Shown: positions 10,061-18,574 of the stretch, in pieces | Position numbering within the stretch: position 1 is the stretch's first letter | Layout of the letters: each line of letters opens with the position of its first letter | Assembly (NCBI RefSeq): GCF_000006565.2 | Contig: NW_017383502.1 | Span: forward strand, 1-18,651 | DNA length: 18,651 bases | Source of the DNA: Toxoplasma gondii ME49 | Taxonomy: Eukaryota; Apicomplexa; Conoidasida; Eucoccidiorida; Sarcocystidae | Reading direction: 5' to 3' | The notes under the pieces: generated by a model | Database searches by the model: none | What the model was told of the DNA's origin: nothing | What the model saw: the letters and a program-made list of their open reading frames with translations, nothing else | Made by a program: the position numbers and the translations under genes

Positions 10061-11134
10061 GCAACATAACTGAGCTCAGTCTCGCTGTCGAGGCCAGCTG
10101 GTGCTGCACCATGAGGGACGGAGCATAGCGCCCGGGACGAAGTGAATAAGCGAAGACATGGAATGTCACGCATTCTGTTAGAGGCGGAACCGTCATGAAT
10201 ATTCAAAGGACTGGGTCTTCCGCGGCAGACGCCTACGTGGGGTTAGGTCATGCACGTACATGTGGAGGTCACCTGAGTGGCGCCAGCGCTCCGACAACCG
10301 AATGAACGCCACACTTGCAGTGCCGCAAATCAAATCCACCTTCAGAATCCAATACGAAGTAACGAGGTGGAGCCAGATTCCCGCCATGAACATGAGTGTG
10401 CCTACTTTCTCATACTATTCAATTGTAGCACCGACATGCCGGACCTAATATCGATCAACATGGCCTACAGCGACAAACACATCCTTCTTGCTCACAAAGA
10501 AATAAAGACATCTTCCTGGGTGTCACGTGATACCGATACCGCCTCACATAATGGCACGGACGTTTTTTCACCTCTAACAACAGCAACAGTGGGGAAAGTC
10601 CGTAGACCTCTGTTGCTCTTTGCCTCATACCAGACTGCGGCCACGTTCCTACTTCCGCTCTCTGAAAAGCATGAATAAGCGAACGAAACCCGGAACAACA
10701 TTACATTGCCTTGTGGTACGCTACTAGGCAGGGGGGACAGGTAGGGTGTCCACTAGCTGAATCCGTTCACTCATGTGGGATGAAGCAAAATTCAGCAGAA
10801 CAGAAAGCAATTGCTCTCATGCAAGACCGAGAAGTCCGGGCATCGAACAGTACAGTAGGCCACTGCCCCGTGGCATGCTTCATACTTTCCACTTTTACGA
10901 GCGTACGAATGCTGCGGCTCCAGGTCAGCTGCGACATGCTATTTACATCAACGACTTATCCGTCAGGCTCACTAACGCCGCTCGAGGATATCACGCGAGC
11001 CGCTCTCTGACTGAGACACGTCACGAAGCAGACAAATAAAATAGGAAACGACCACCTTGGTTGCCCATACAACCGCCTTGGATTGACTGCTCTGTCTGAT
11101 CCCGTCCCTCATGCACACCGACGTGAGGTCCTGA
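10061..11134. other. Gene-free stretch, no clear repeat partner
   Basis: I see no convincing gene, RNA or close repeat. Open frames reach 133 codons (10277-10678, +) without recognisable motifs. The phrase GAATAAGCGAA occurs at 10144 and 10673 with only faint similarity around it, too little to call a duplication. The composition and lack of microsatellites match the rest of the window. Confidence 0.5.
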
Positions 11135-11210
11135 CGCCCATAGACTTGTATCTCTCTTCAAGCACACTGGCCGCCGTGTCAGATGCCTCAGCGGTTTCCT
11201 ACCGCCTGAC
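11135..11210. repeat. Decayed monomer boundary
   Basis: This short block aligns with the end of the H1 monomer at 1686-1767. Shared in order are GACTTGT, GTGTCAG, ATGCCT, and an 11-of-12 match to the boundary motif (CCTACCGCCTG at 11198-11208). It lies far outside the near-identical left array, 4,883 bases after the boundary at 6314, which equals three monomers of about 1.63 kb. It is the best evidence that the left repeat family reaches into the middle of the window. Confidence 0.65.
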
Positions 11211-11839
11211 AGAGAAGCCAAAAAATACTCATAGAGCTCTATTTAAGTCAAGCAAAGCTACCGGTTCGTGTAATGAATCCCGCTATAGGGACAATCCCAC
11301 GTGCGTACGGTGCCTCACGACCTCAAGTGACTTGTTCTGACCTCACTCCAGCTGGGTCAAACGAGTACACGGGCGACAGTGGCCCACGCCTGAGCCACAA
11401 CGGATGGATCTCCGGACGCTGGTATTTTGCCACATTAACGGCCCCAACGAACCTCACAAAAATAATTTCAAACGATCGAATACAAAGCCTGTCACTGAAT
11501 CAACGGCAAACCCAGGCACATCAGCTGCCAGAATTTATAGAAATAGGCATCCGCCATCGGTGCAGGCTACACGCGGCGGATATGACACCACGTTCAGGGA
11601 TTCCCGGCCAGTATACGCCAGAGTGATGACGTACGTCAGTGAGGTCAAGACCGGCAATCCAAGAAGTCTCCGTAACGAATGTTGCGACTCACCATCACTC
11701 CACGTCCTTGGTACCGCTAGGATCAACTCGTCGCGCACGGTGCAACAGGGATAGGCCACATCCATGAGTCCAGGAAAAAACGACAATTAAAAATAAAAGT
11801 ATTTCTTTCCAGGATACTAGATTGAAGCTTCAGAAAAGG
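11211..11839. other. Gene-free stretch, no clear repeat partner
   Basis: No recognisable gene or repeat. Overlapping open frames of 116-117 codons (11273-11626 and 11404-11754, +) and 83 codons (11535-11786, -) have no domain signature and no homologue elsewhere in the window. An A-rich patch at 11773-11800 contains AATAAA followed by a pyrimidine run ending in CAG. By itself this does not establish a transcript end or splice acceptor. Confidence 0.5.
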
Positions 11840-13160
11840 CATCACGGCCTCATGAGGCAAGGGACGCGTCATGTGAGTAGCTGATACACGATGTGATCAT
11901 TTTTGCAGGTACTAAAGGCAATAACTGTGCCCTACCGCAACTTCCAGCATCTCCATGATAATAGTCGTCAGGTGAGAGTCTCTCGTCCGCACCGCTTCTC
12001 TGCATACTTTCGAAGCCTGCGACGTCATCATACGATCGCGACGCGGATCATGCAGGGCTGCTTACCTTCGATCACTCTATACTCGCCTCCTGCACGGCCA
12101 CTGCGGTTACCCACCCTCTCGTGACAGCCACTCATGCCCCTTGATCCAGAGTGAAGAGGCCAACTAGTGTCTTTACTCTACTTGGTATTTTACGCAATGA
12201 TAAAGATTACGGTGGCTTCTGCCTCCGTCTGCCCATCTACTTATATGCGAGACTGTAGCCACTGCATAGAAGTTCTCCCAGTGTCAGCGCTCCCTGCTCC
12301 GCATTTCTCATGGCGATGCGCAACCCGAGGCCGCTCAGAACTGCATTAAACAATGTCGTGATACTTTCACTACGCGTGCAGATCAGAGATGACGTGTCTT
12401 TCACCATGATCCAATGCTCGCTGGCCATGACCATACTAGATTCCGGATCTTCCTTTACAATGGCTACGACCTCGACCTACGGAAGGGTCGCTTCTTGGTG
12501 GCGACCAGTGTGTTTCGCCTTCGCCCTCTGGCACACGCCTCCCTCGGTGGAGGGTGAGATACGGAGATATGAAACACACCTGACCAGCTGCTTACTTCAC
12601 TTGCAATAACCGCATTTTCGTCACTAGCGCTACGCGTTGACCAAGTATCCCCGACCCAGTGTGTATACCACCACATCATAGGACTTGGAACGACAGCGAG
12701 AGATGTCGCAAATCAGCATCTAAGGGCATTACCATTAACGAAAGGTGGATGTTGTTCAGAAGGCGTTAGTATAGGCTGTTGTGTTCGACGATACTCGAGC
12801 TAAATTTGCCCAGCTAGCCACACATTTTGCGAAAACAAAACCTCAAAAGACCCCGTCACTGCAGCTGCCACTGGCTCACTGCCGCGTCTGGTGCCGTCCC
12901 CTCTGCAAGCGTAGAGGACGCGCCGACGACCTGGATCTCAGCCTTGCTCCTCCGCCACACTCCTCACCACCGTGGTACCCCCGCTTCGAACTGCTGCCTA
13001 CATTCTGTGACAGCAAGTGGAAGACAGTGGAAAATGTGACGAGACGCAGTCGGCACAAGCGAACTGTATCACGAGACGTAAGTGATATCCCGTACGTAAG
13101 AATCGCCACTACAAGAAAACTCCCGAGAGACAGTACGCCAGGTAGTGAGACCACGAGCCA
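11840..13160. repeat. Diverged duplicated segment D2
   Basis: Partner of D1. The alignment is firm between 12165 and 12560 and becomes patchy to either side, with D2 lacking about 40 bases relative to D1 just after 12560. In the indel-free block 12393-12548, 43 of 156 positions differ from D1, i.e. about 72% identity, far older than the left-array or right-array duplications. The block contains an in-frame stop relative to the D1 minus-strand frame. The stretch 12781-13269 has an open frame of 162 codons with proline-rich and arginine-rich translation but no domain I recognise. Confidence 0.65.
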
Positions 13161-13559
13161 CCTACATGACACGACTCCCCACCACGGTTTTGACCGCAGT
13201 AGGACAGGGATACCTGTGAATGGTCCCGCAGCTACAGTGGTGGACGTTTCTGGAAACACTCCTATCTAGACACGCCTACAGTCCCCCCGACACACTCAGC
13301 CAAAACATCTCCAAACGGATGGCGCACCACGCCCTCGAAGGGACTCACTGCGGCAAAACCCGATGCGTGTAACGGTGAACCGTGTGTGCAACCGAAATCC
13401 CAAACTCTATCGATGCGCAAGTGTATCCACAGCAACAACCCCACACACGGGAAACACGCGACACGCCAACCAACTCAAGAAAAGGCACGTGGTGAAATGC
13501 GCACACATGGTAAAGCTATCAATGGGAACAATCATCTTTAACGAAGCTGTGGCACACTA
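13161..13559. other. Gene-free stretch leading into the right array
   Basis: I see no gene and no firm repeat partner. The plus strand is rich in A and C (for example ACAACCCCACACACGG near 13433), as in the array that follows, and the segment may be the left part of the decayed B-like unit next to it, but I could not align it convincingly. Confidence 0.45.
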
Positions 13560-13925
13560 GCTGTCCCGCCAATGCTACTGCCACTACCCAGAGATGCCAC
13601 AGCCGTGAAGTGTAATGTGAAGAAAAGAACTCCTCCACCATAAAGAAAACAAGAGAAGCTGCATATTTTATTTGATCGCCTACGGTGGTAGCCTCTTGCT
13701 TCTTCTGAACGAAGTGGGCATCCCACGTAGACACCAGGCGCCGTGGCGTGCGACTAGTGCATTTTCACAGATTGAGTACACTAATTGCCTTCGCTATCCA
13801 GCGATTGCCTGCCACAACATCTGTATTCGAGCAAACCACCAGTCATTCTGTCTGGGGAGCTGCCTGCCCCATTCTTTCCGTCTGATATCCATCTCCATGT
13901 GGCCATTCTGAGCCCGAACCATTAG
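13560..13925. repeat. Decayed B-like unit preceding the right array
   Basis: Parts of this stretch align with the B segment. The best block, 13673-13738, reads GATCGCC.TACG.TGG and CTGAACGAAGTGGGCA and matches CCGCCGTCGACGATGG and CTGAGCGAACTGGGCA at 15594-15655. Near 13588, TGCCACAGCC matches TGCTACAGCC at 15488, and at 13881 GTCTGATATCCATCTCCA matches GTCTCAGATATCGTCCAG in B'. The order is preserved, so an older B unit lay to the left of the recently amplified array and has diverged heavily, with insertions. Confidence 0.55.
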
Positions 13926-14406
13926 GGCACTGAACAAACGCTCTCGACACGGAAACGCGTTGCGTCCCAATGCCTACATCGCCGAATGTCCTTCAGACGC
14001 TTGTTCTCGCCAACCATACAAACCGTTTTACACCGTCGTGCAGTGCAGCAATGCCGTGAGCTCTCTGCCGCCTTCCATATAACGACACACGACGACCCTC
14101 CCTCTCTCGTGCGACTGCTCAACTCCCAGAGCGAAAAAAGTGGTCACCTGTCGTTGGAGAACATGAGGCTGCGCCATGCCACATTGTGTTGGAAGTGGAG
14201 ACCACTCCGCTTCCAAGATCAACAGTGGACGTCTCCTCCTGCACGCCTCAGTGCGAGCATTACAGATCGGGTGGATTGCCCCAAAATCCCACACCGCCAA
14301 CGTGAGCCACGACACTCGGCAACCTATATTCATCGGCCAGCAAAGCGCACAGTGACTCCTGCAACCCCGCGGCTACTACCCGTTCAGCAGCCAACCTCTC
14401 ACCTTC
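13926..14406. repeat. Right array segment C, copy 1
   Basis: Homologous to 16490-17138 with several indels. Shared anchors are GGAAACG (13951 and 16527), GCCGCCTTCCA.ATA (14067 and 16710), ACACACGACGACCC, CTGTCGTTGG and the end CACTCATCCAGCACC. Copy 1 lacks about 67 bases present in C' (the stretch around 16580-16625) and has a single unit of the 30-base minisatellite expanded in C'. A plus-strand frame of 198 codons (13986-14582) crosses into segment A. In C'-A' the same frame is interrupted by a TGG to TGA change, so it is not a conserved gene. Confidence 0.75.
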
Positions 14407-15120
14407 CACTCATCCAGCACCTAACAACATTCCCACCCAGTGCGCATTCAGGAATACATGTGTGCCACACGATCGACAATCGACACTGGCAGCCTCGTCG
14501 CACCAATACGAAAACACTCCTCTCCACAGCAGCGGACGTTGGCACCCTCCATGCACGCAACGCCGTGCGGTGCACCACATGATCCCTACATATCACTCCA
14601 CTGCGTCGGCGACGATAGCTTCGCGTGTCCCAGTCCTTGTGTCGATGGCCATCATTGCTTCTGATGCTCATTTCTCACGGTCCCCTAATCATTGACGGAT
14701 TATTGGCGGTCACCTCCACGCCGACCCTCGACAACAGCTCACATGGTGCCCATTCAGACAATTCAACACCATCCCCGCGGTTGCATCTCTCCCTGATGTC
14801 ACGGGACATTTGGTGTCCCCGCCGCCGCACACGAAGGAAAGGCGCCGGTACCCTGCACGTCGCGACACATTCCTCAATTCAGTTGTCCCATCCGACTCAT
14901 GTCCGCCAGACGTTTTCTACAAAATGCATGCGTATACGTGCAGGCGGTTACATCGCCCATCCATGACAGCCAGACGCGGCTGACGCCCGTCGCGGCTTGT
15001 GGCGGCCGTCCTCTGCGTAGCTGAGCGCATATCATGGTTCGACAGCGCCATCGGCTCCCCAAGAATGTCTCCCACGTGCTTCGAGCCCGACACACTTCAA
15101 CGTCGCGTCAGTCGTCACTA
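14407..15120. repeat. Right array segment A, copy 1
   Basis: Repeated at 17139-17852 at a constant offset of 2,732 bases throughout, i.e. with no net indel. In the first ~290 bases I count 13 substitutions (about 95.5% identity). Divergence is higher around 14710-14830. Open frames on both strands differ between the copies and show no domains. Together with the flanking C and B segments, this is one period of a ~2.73-kb higher-order repeat. Confidence 0.85.
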
Positions 15121-15653
15121 CGGCACCCCGCCACAAATGTTGCCTTCATGTTCGCCAGTGTGGTGGGCAAATCGCCGCGAATGCTTGTCCACACACATAA
15201 ACAGCGCTCCCAACGCACGCGGAAAATACAACCCTTTGCGGAGCTATCACGCCAGGCCCATCCGTGGACCAGCGTCGGCCGGCCTGAGGCCTCCCAACGC
15301 TCCAACGTGTCTCCACACATCCCCGCGAGGACAATCCATACAGATGAGGAGCTGCCGTAGATGCTGAAAACCTCGAGAGCCCACGGCACACACATAAGCG
15401 CGAGCCACGTGAAGGCTGCAAGGCTTTTGCATGACACTGCCATCCGCCACCTCAGGCAAAGCTGCGACAGACCTTCCGGCCGACTCATGCTACAGCCACG
15501 GGACACCGACGCCATAAAATTCACGACGAACTCGGATTCACGGGAATTCACCGCACAAATCGAAACCACAGAACTCGAACGGTGTGTTTGTTTCCCGCCG
15601 TCGACGATGGTCGTCGCTTGATTTTCCTGAGCGAACTGGGCACTCCGCACCAA
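15108..15653 (-). other. Minus-strand open frame in B (181 codons), uncertain coding
   Basis: The frame stays open in both B (15653 to 15108) and B' (16372 to 15737, 211 codons). From 15151 to 15653 the two units differ at 28 positions, which fall 9:5:14 on codon positions 1, 2 and 3. That leans toward protein-like evolution but is not significant (chi-square about 4.3, two degrees of freedom). An internal Met (15443) is followed by a hydrophobic leader-like segment containing SLAAFTWLALMCVPWAL. In the third copy a one-base deletion near 18029 and a net four-base gain near 18210 break the frame. No domain is recognisable and the C-termini of the two frames differ. It could be a decayed small gene or simply a stop-poor strand. 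Confidence 0.35.
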
Positions 15654-15839
15654 TATTCAGTCTGGCTCATGTCCCCTGTGGTGTCTCAGCTATCGTCCAG
15701 TGCTTGACCTGGTGCAGCCCAACCGTTGGCTGCGCGTCAGTTTATCTGGGGATGGACTTCCCCCACCACCGCCCATCCCGACACGGTAATGGGTGCCACT
15801 CGACGAGGGAAACATGATGGCGCGTACTTTGGACACCTG
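15121..15839. repeat. Right array segment B, first unit of a 719-bp tandem repeat
   Basis: The unit begins at CGGCACC and is followed directly by a second unit starting with the same CGGCACC at 15840, and a third CGGCACC at 16559: both spacings are exactly 719 bases. Within 15151-15653 it differs from B' at 28 positions (about 94.4% identity) with no indel. The first 30 bases and the last ~120 bases are more diverged, so the closely matching part has defined edges. The period is not a multiple of three, so no reading frame continues across units. Confidence 0.9.
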
Positions 15840-16372
15840 CGGCACCGCGGCAGAAATGGCGCCTCGATCTTCGCCAGTGTGGTGGGCAAATCGCCGCGAA
15901 TACTTGTCCACACACATAAACAACGCTCCCAACACACGCGGAAAATACAACCCTTTGCGGAGCTATCACGCCAGGCCCATCCGTGGACCAGCGTCGGCCG
16001 GCCTGAGGCCTTCCAGCGCTCCAACGTGTCTCCACACATCCCCGCGAGGACAATCCATACAGAAGAGGGGCGGCCGTAGATGCTGAAAACCTCGAGAGCC
16101 CACGGCACACACATAAGCGCGAGCCACGTGAAGGCTGCAAGGCTTTTGCATGACACTGCCATCCGCCACCTCAGGCAAAGTTGCGACAGACCTTCCGGCC
16201 GACTCATGCTACAGCCACGGGACACCGACGCCACAAAATTCACGACGAACTGAGATTCACGGGAGTTCACCGCACAGAACGACACCACTGACATCGAACG
16301 GCGGGTTTGTGTCCCACCGTCGACGACGGTCGTCGCTTGACTTTCCCGGGCGAACTGGGGACTCCGCACCAA
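15737..16372 (-). other. Minus-strand open frame in B' (211 codons), uncertain coding
   Basis: Homologue of the 181-codon frame in B. It shares the internal Met (16162) and the hydrophobic segment, then continues about 30 codons further than B because the 719-bp junction brings in different sequence. The extension, rich in Pro, Arg and Val, has no counterpart in the other copies. No domain, no transfer signature and no second conserved element is visible around it. The same caveats apply: the strand is poor in stop codons and the frame is broken in the third copy. Confidence 0.3.
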
Positions 16373-16558
16373 TATTCAGTCTGGCTCATGTCCCCTGTGG
16401 CGTCTCAGATATCGTCCAGTCCTCGCCCTGGTGCAGCCCAAGCGTTGGTTGCGCGTTACTCCATCGGCGGATGGGCGTCCCCCACTACCGCCCATCCCGG
16501 CACTGTCATGCGTGCCAGTCAGCTACGGAAACGTGATGGCGCGTTGTTTGGATGTCTG
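15840..16558. repeat. Right array segment B', second unit of the 719-bp tandem repeat
   Basis: Tandem partner of B. It carries its own variant set, for example CTGAG at 16250 and GGGAGTTCACCGCACAGAAC at 16261-16280, whereas B has CTCGG and GGGAATTCACCGCACAAATC. B'' to the right shares the B' variants in this patch but B variants elsewhere. B' is followed by segment C', whereas B is followed by B', so B' arose by local duplication or unequal exchange inside the higher-order repeat. Confidence 0.9.
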
Positions 16559-17138
16559 CGGCACCGCGCACCAGTTGTTACAGCATAGGATGCAGAGCGC
16601 TGCTCCCGACCACTTCCCACAACGCACAGTATCGTTCAGGTGCATGCCATCGCCAATCGATAATAAAGAACCACGCGTGCAGGGACTGCAGCAGTACCCT
16701 GACCCTTTTGCCGCCTTCCACATACTGACACACGACGACCCGCACTCTATGGTGTGACCGCTCATCCCCTAGAGACAACGCAGAGAGCATCTGTCGTTGG
16801 TGGCGATTCCTTGAGACCTTACGTCCGCTTTCTGGAAAATGACACGACGCGCCGGTATCGAACAACAGTTGACATCTCCTACCGCAAATCAGCGAGCAAG
16901 CAAACCAAATCGCACGAATTGTCTCAACCAACCAGACCACTCAAGCGCCTCACAGACCTCGACAATCCATACTCATACGCAAGCCCAGTGCGGAATCCCT
17001 CCTGCAACCTCACGAAATCTACTCGGCCAGCAACCAACCCCTTCGCCTCTACCCATATAGCAGCCAACGTCTCCGCCTCCAGTCATATAAGAACCAACGT
17101 CTCCACCTCTACCACATACCAGCCACCAACTCCGTTTT
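16559..17138. repeat. Right array segment C', copy 2
   Basis: Homologous to 13926-14406 but longer. Its start (CAGAGCGCTGCTCCCGACCA, then TTCCCACAACGCA.AGTATCGT) reappears at the extreme right end of the window, showing that the array continues beyond it. The offset from copy 1 rises from 2,576 to 2,643 and finally 2,732, recording a ~67-base gain and a ~90-base gain, the latter mostly minisatellite expansion. Plus-strand and minus-strand translations align with those of copy 1 only in short pieces. No gene is supported. Confidence 0.8.
17036..17138. repeat. 30-bp minisatellite, about 3.4 units
   Basis: Units start with AAC at 17036, 17066, 17096 and 17128 (spacing 30, 30, 32). The middle units share AACGTCTCC.CCTC and a CATA core. 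The homologous place in C copy 1 (about 14363-14406) has one unit plus a remnant, so the expansion happened after the two C segments separated. Confidence 0.75.
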
Positions 17139-17852
17139 CACTCATCCAGCACCTAACAGCATTCCCACCCAGTGCGCATTCAGGAATACATGTGTGCCAC
17201 ACGATCGACAATCGACACTGACAGCCTCATCGCACCAATACGAAAACACTCCTCTCCACAGCAGCGGACGTTGGCACCCTCCATCCATGCAACGCCGTAC
17301 GGTGCAACGCATGATCCCTACATATCACTCCACTGCATCGGCGACGATAGCCTCGCGTGCCCCAGTCCTTGTGTCGATGGCCATCATTGCTTCTGGTGCT
17401 CATTTCTCATGGTCCCCTAATCATTGACGGATTATTGGCGGTCGCACCCACGCCAACCGTCGCTAACAACGCACATGGTGTCCGCTCAGACAATTCAACA
17501 CCATTCCCCGCGTGTGCTTCTCTCCCTCATTTCACGAGACATCTGGTCTCCCCGCCGCCGCATGCGAAGGAAAGGCGCCGCTACCCTGCACGTCGCGACA
17601 CGTTCTCCAATTCAGTTGTCCCATCCGAGTCATGTCCGCCAGACGTTTTCTACAAAATGCATGCGTATACGTAGAGGCGGTTACATGGCCTATCCATGAC
17701 AGCCAGACGCGGCTGACGCCCGTCGCGGCCTGTGGCGGACGTCCTCCGCGTGGTCGAGCGGGTACCAGGGATCCACAGCGCCATCGGCACCCCAGGAATG
17801 TCGCCCGCGGGCTACGAGCCCGACACACTTCAACGTCGCGTCAGTCGTCACT
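17139..17852. repeat. Right array segment A', copy 2
   Basis: Partner of 14407-15120 at a constant 2,732-base offset. Differences are mostly single substitutions. One changes TGG to TGA and closes the plus-strand frame that is open in copy 1. Divergence is uneven, with a relatively poor stretch at 17442-17560. No gene or RNA is recognisable. Confidence 0.85.
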
Positions 17853-18574
17853 ACGGCACCCCGCCACAAATGTTGCCTCCATGTTCGCCAGTGTGGTGGG
17901 CAAACCGCGGCGAATGCTTGTCCACACACATAAACAGCGCTCCCAACACACGCGGAAAATACAACCCTTTGCGGAAATATCACGCCAGGCCCATCCGTGG
18001 ACCAGCGTCGGCCGGCCTGAGGCCTCCAGCGCTGAAGCGTGTCTTCACACATCCCCGCGAGGACAATCCATATAGAAGAGGAGCGGCCGTAGACGCTCAA
18101 AACCTCGAGAGCCCACGGCACACACATAAGCGCGAGCCACGTGAAGGCTGCAAGGCTTTTGCATGACACTGCCATCCGCCACCTCAGGCAATGCTGCGAC
18201 AGACCTTCCGGCCGACCGACTCATGCTACAGCCACGGGACACCGACGCCATACAATTCACGACGAACTGAGATTCACGGGAGTTCACCGCACAGAACGAC
18301 ACCACTGAAATCGAACGGTGCGTTTGTGTTCCACTGTCGACGATGGCCGTCTCTTGACTTTCACGAGCGAACTGGGCACTCCGCACCAATACTCAGTCTG
18401 GCTCATGTCCCCTGTGGTGTCTCAGCTATCGTCCAGTGCTTGACCTGTTCAGCCCAGACGTTGGTTGCGCGTCATTCCATCTGGGGATGGGCGTCGCCCA
18501 CCACCGCCCATCCAGAGACTGAAATGGGTGCCAGTCAGCGAGGGAAACGTGACGGCGCGTACTTTGGAATACTG
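17853..18574. repeat. Right array segment B'', third copy
   Basis: Third B copy, 722 bases because of a one-base deletion near 18029 and an extra four bases (repeat of CCGA/GACC type) near 18210. It is a mosaic. It has B-type variants at ATGCTTGTCC and CAGCGCTCCC and in the right half (GGTGTCTCAGCTATCGTCCA). It has B'-type variants at CAACACACG and in the patch 18267-18306. The 93 bases 18099-18191 are identical to 15367-15459 and 16086-16178. The 162-codon minus-strand frame from the shared Met (18175) switches relative frame at the deletion. Confidence 0.85.

Noticed and set aside
11792..11812. AATAAA followed by a pyrimidine run ending in CAG (poly(A) signal or splice acceptor look-alike)
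   Set aside because: Isolated, with no supporting coding frame or donor site on either side.
13650..13720. Possible third copy of D1/D2 (ACGGTGG context)
   Set aside because: It aligns better and over a longer stretch with the B segment at 15594-15655.
13986..14582. 198-codon plus-strand frame across C and A
   Set aside because: Closed by a TGG to TGA change and indels in the homologous C'-A' copy; no domain visible.
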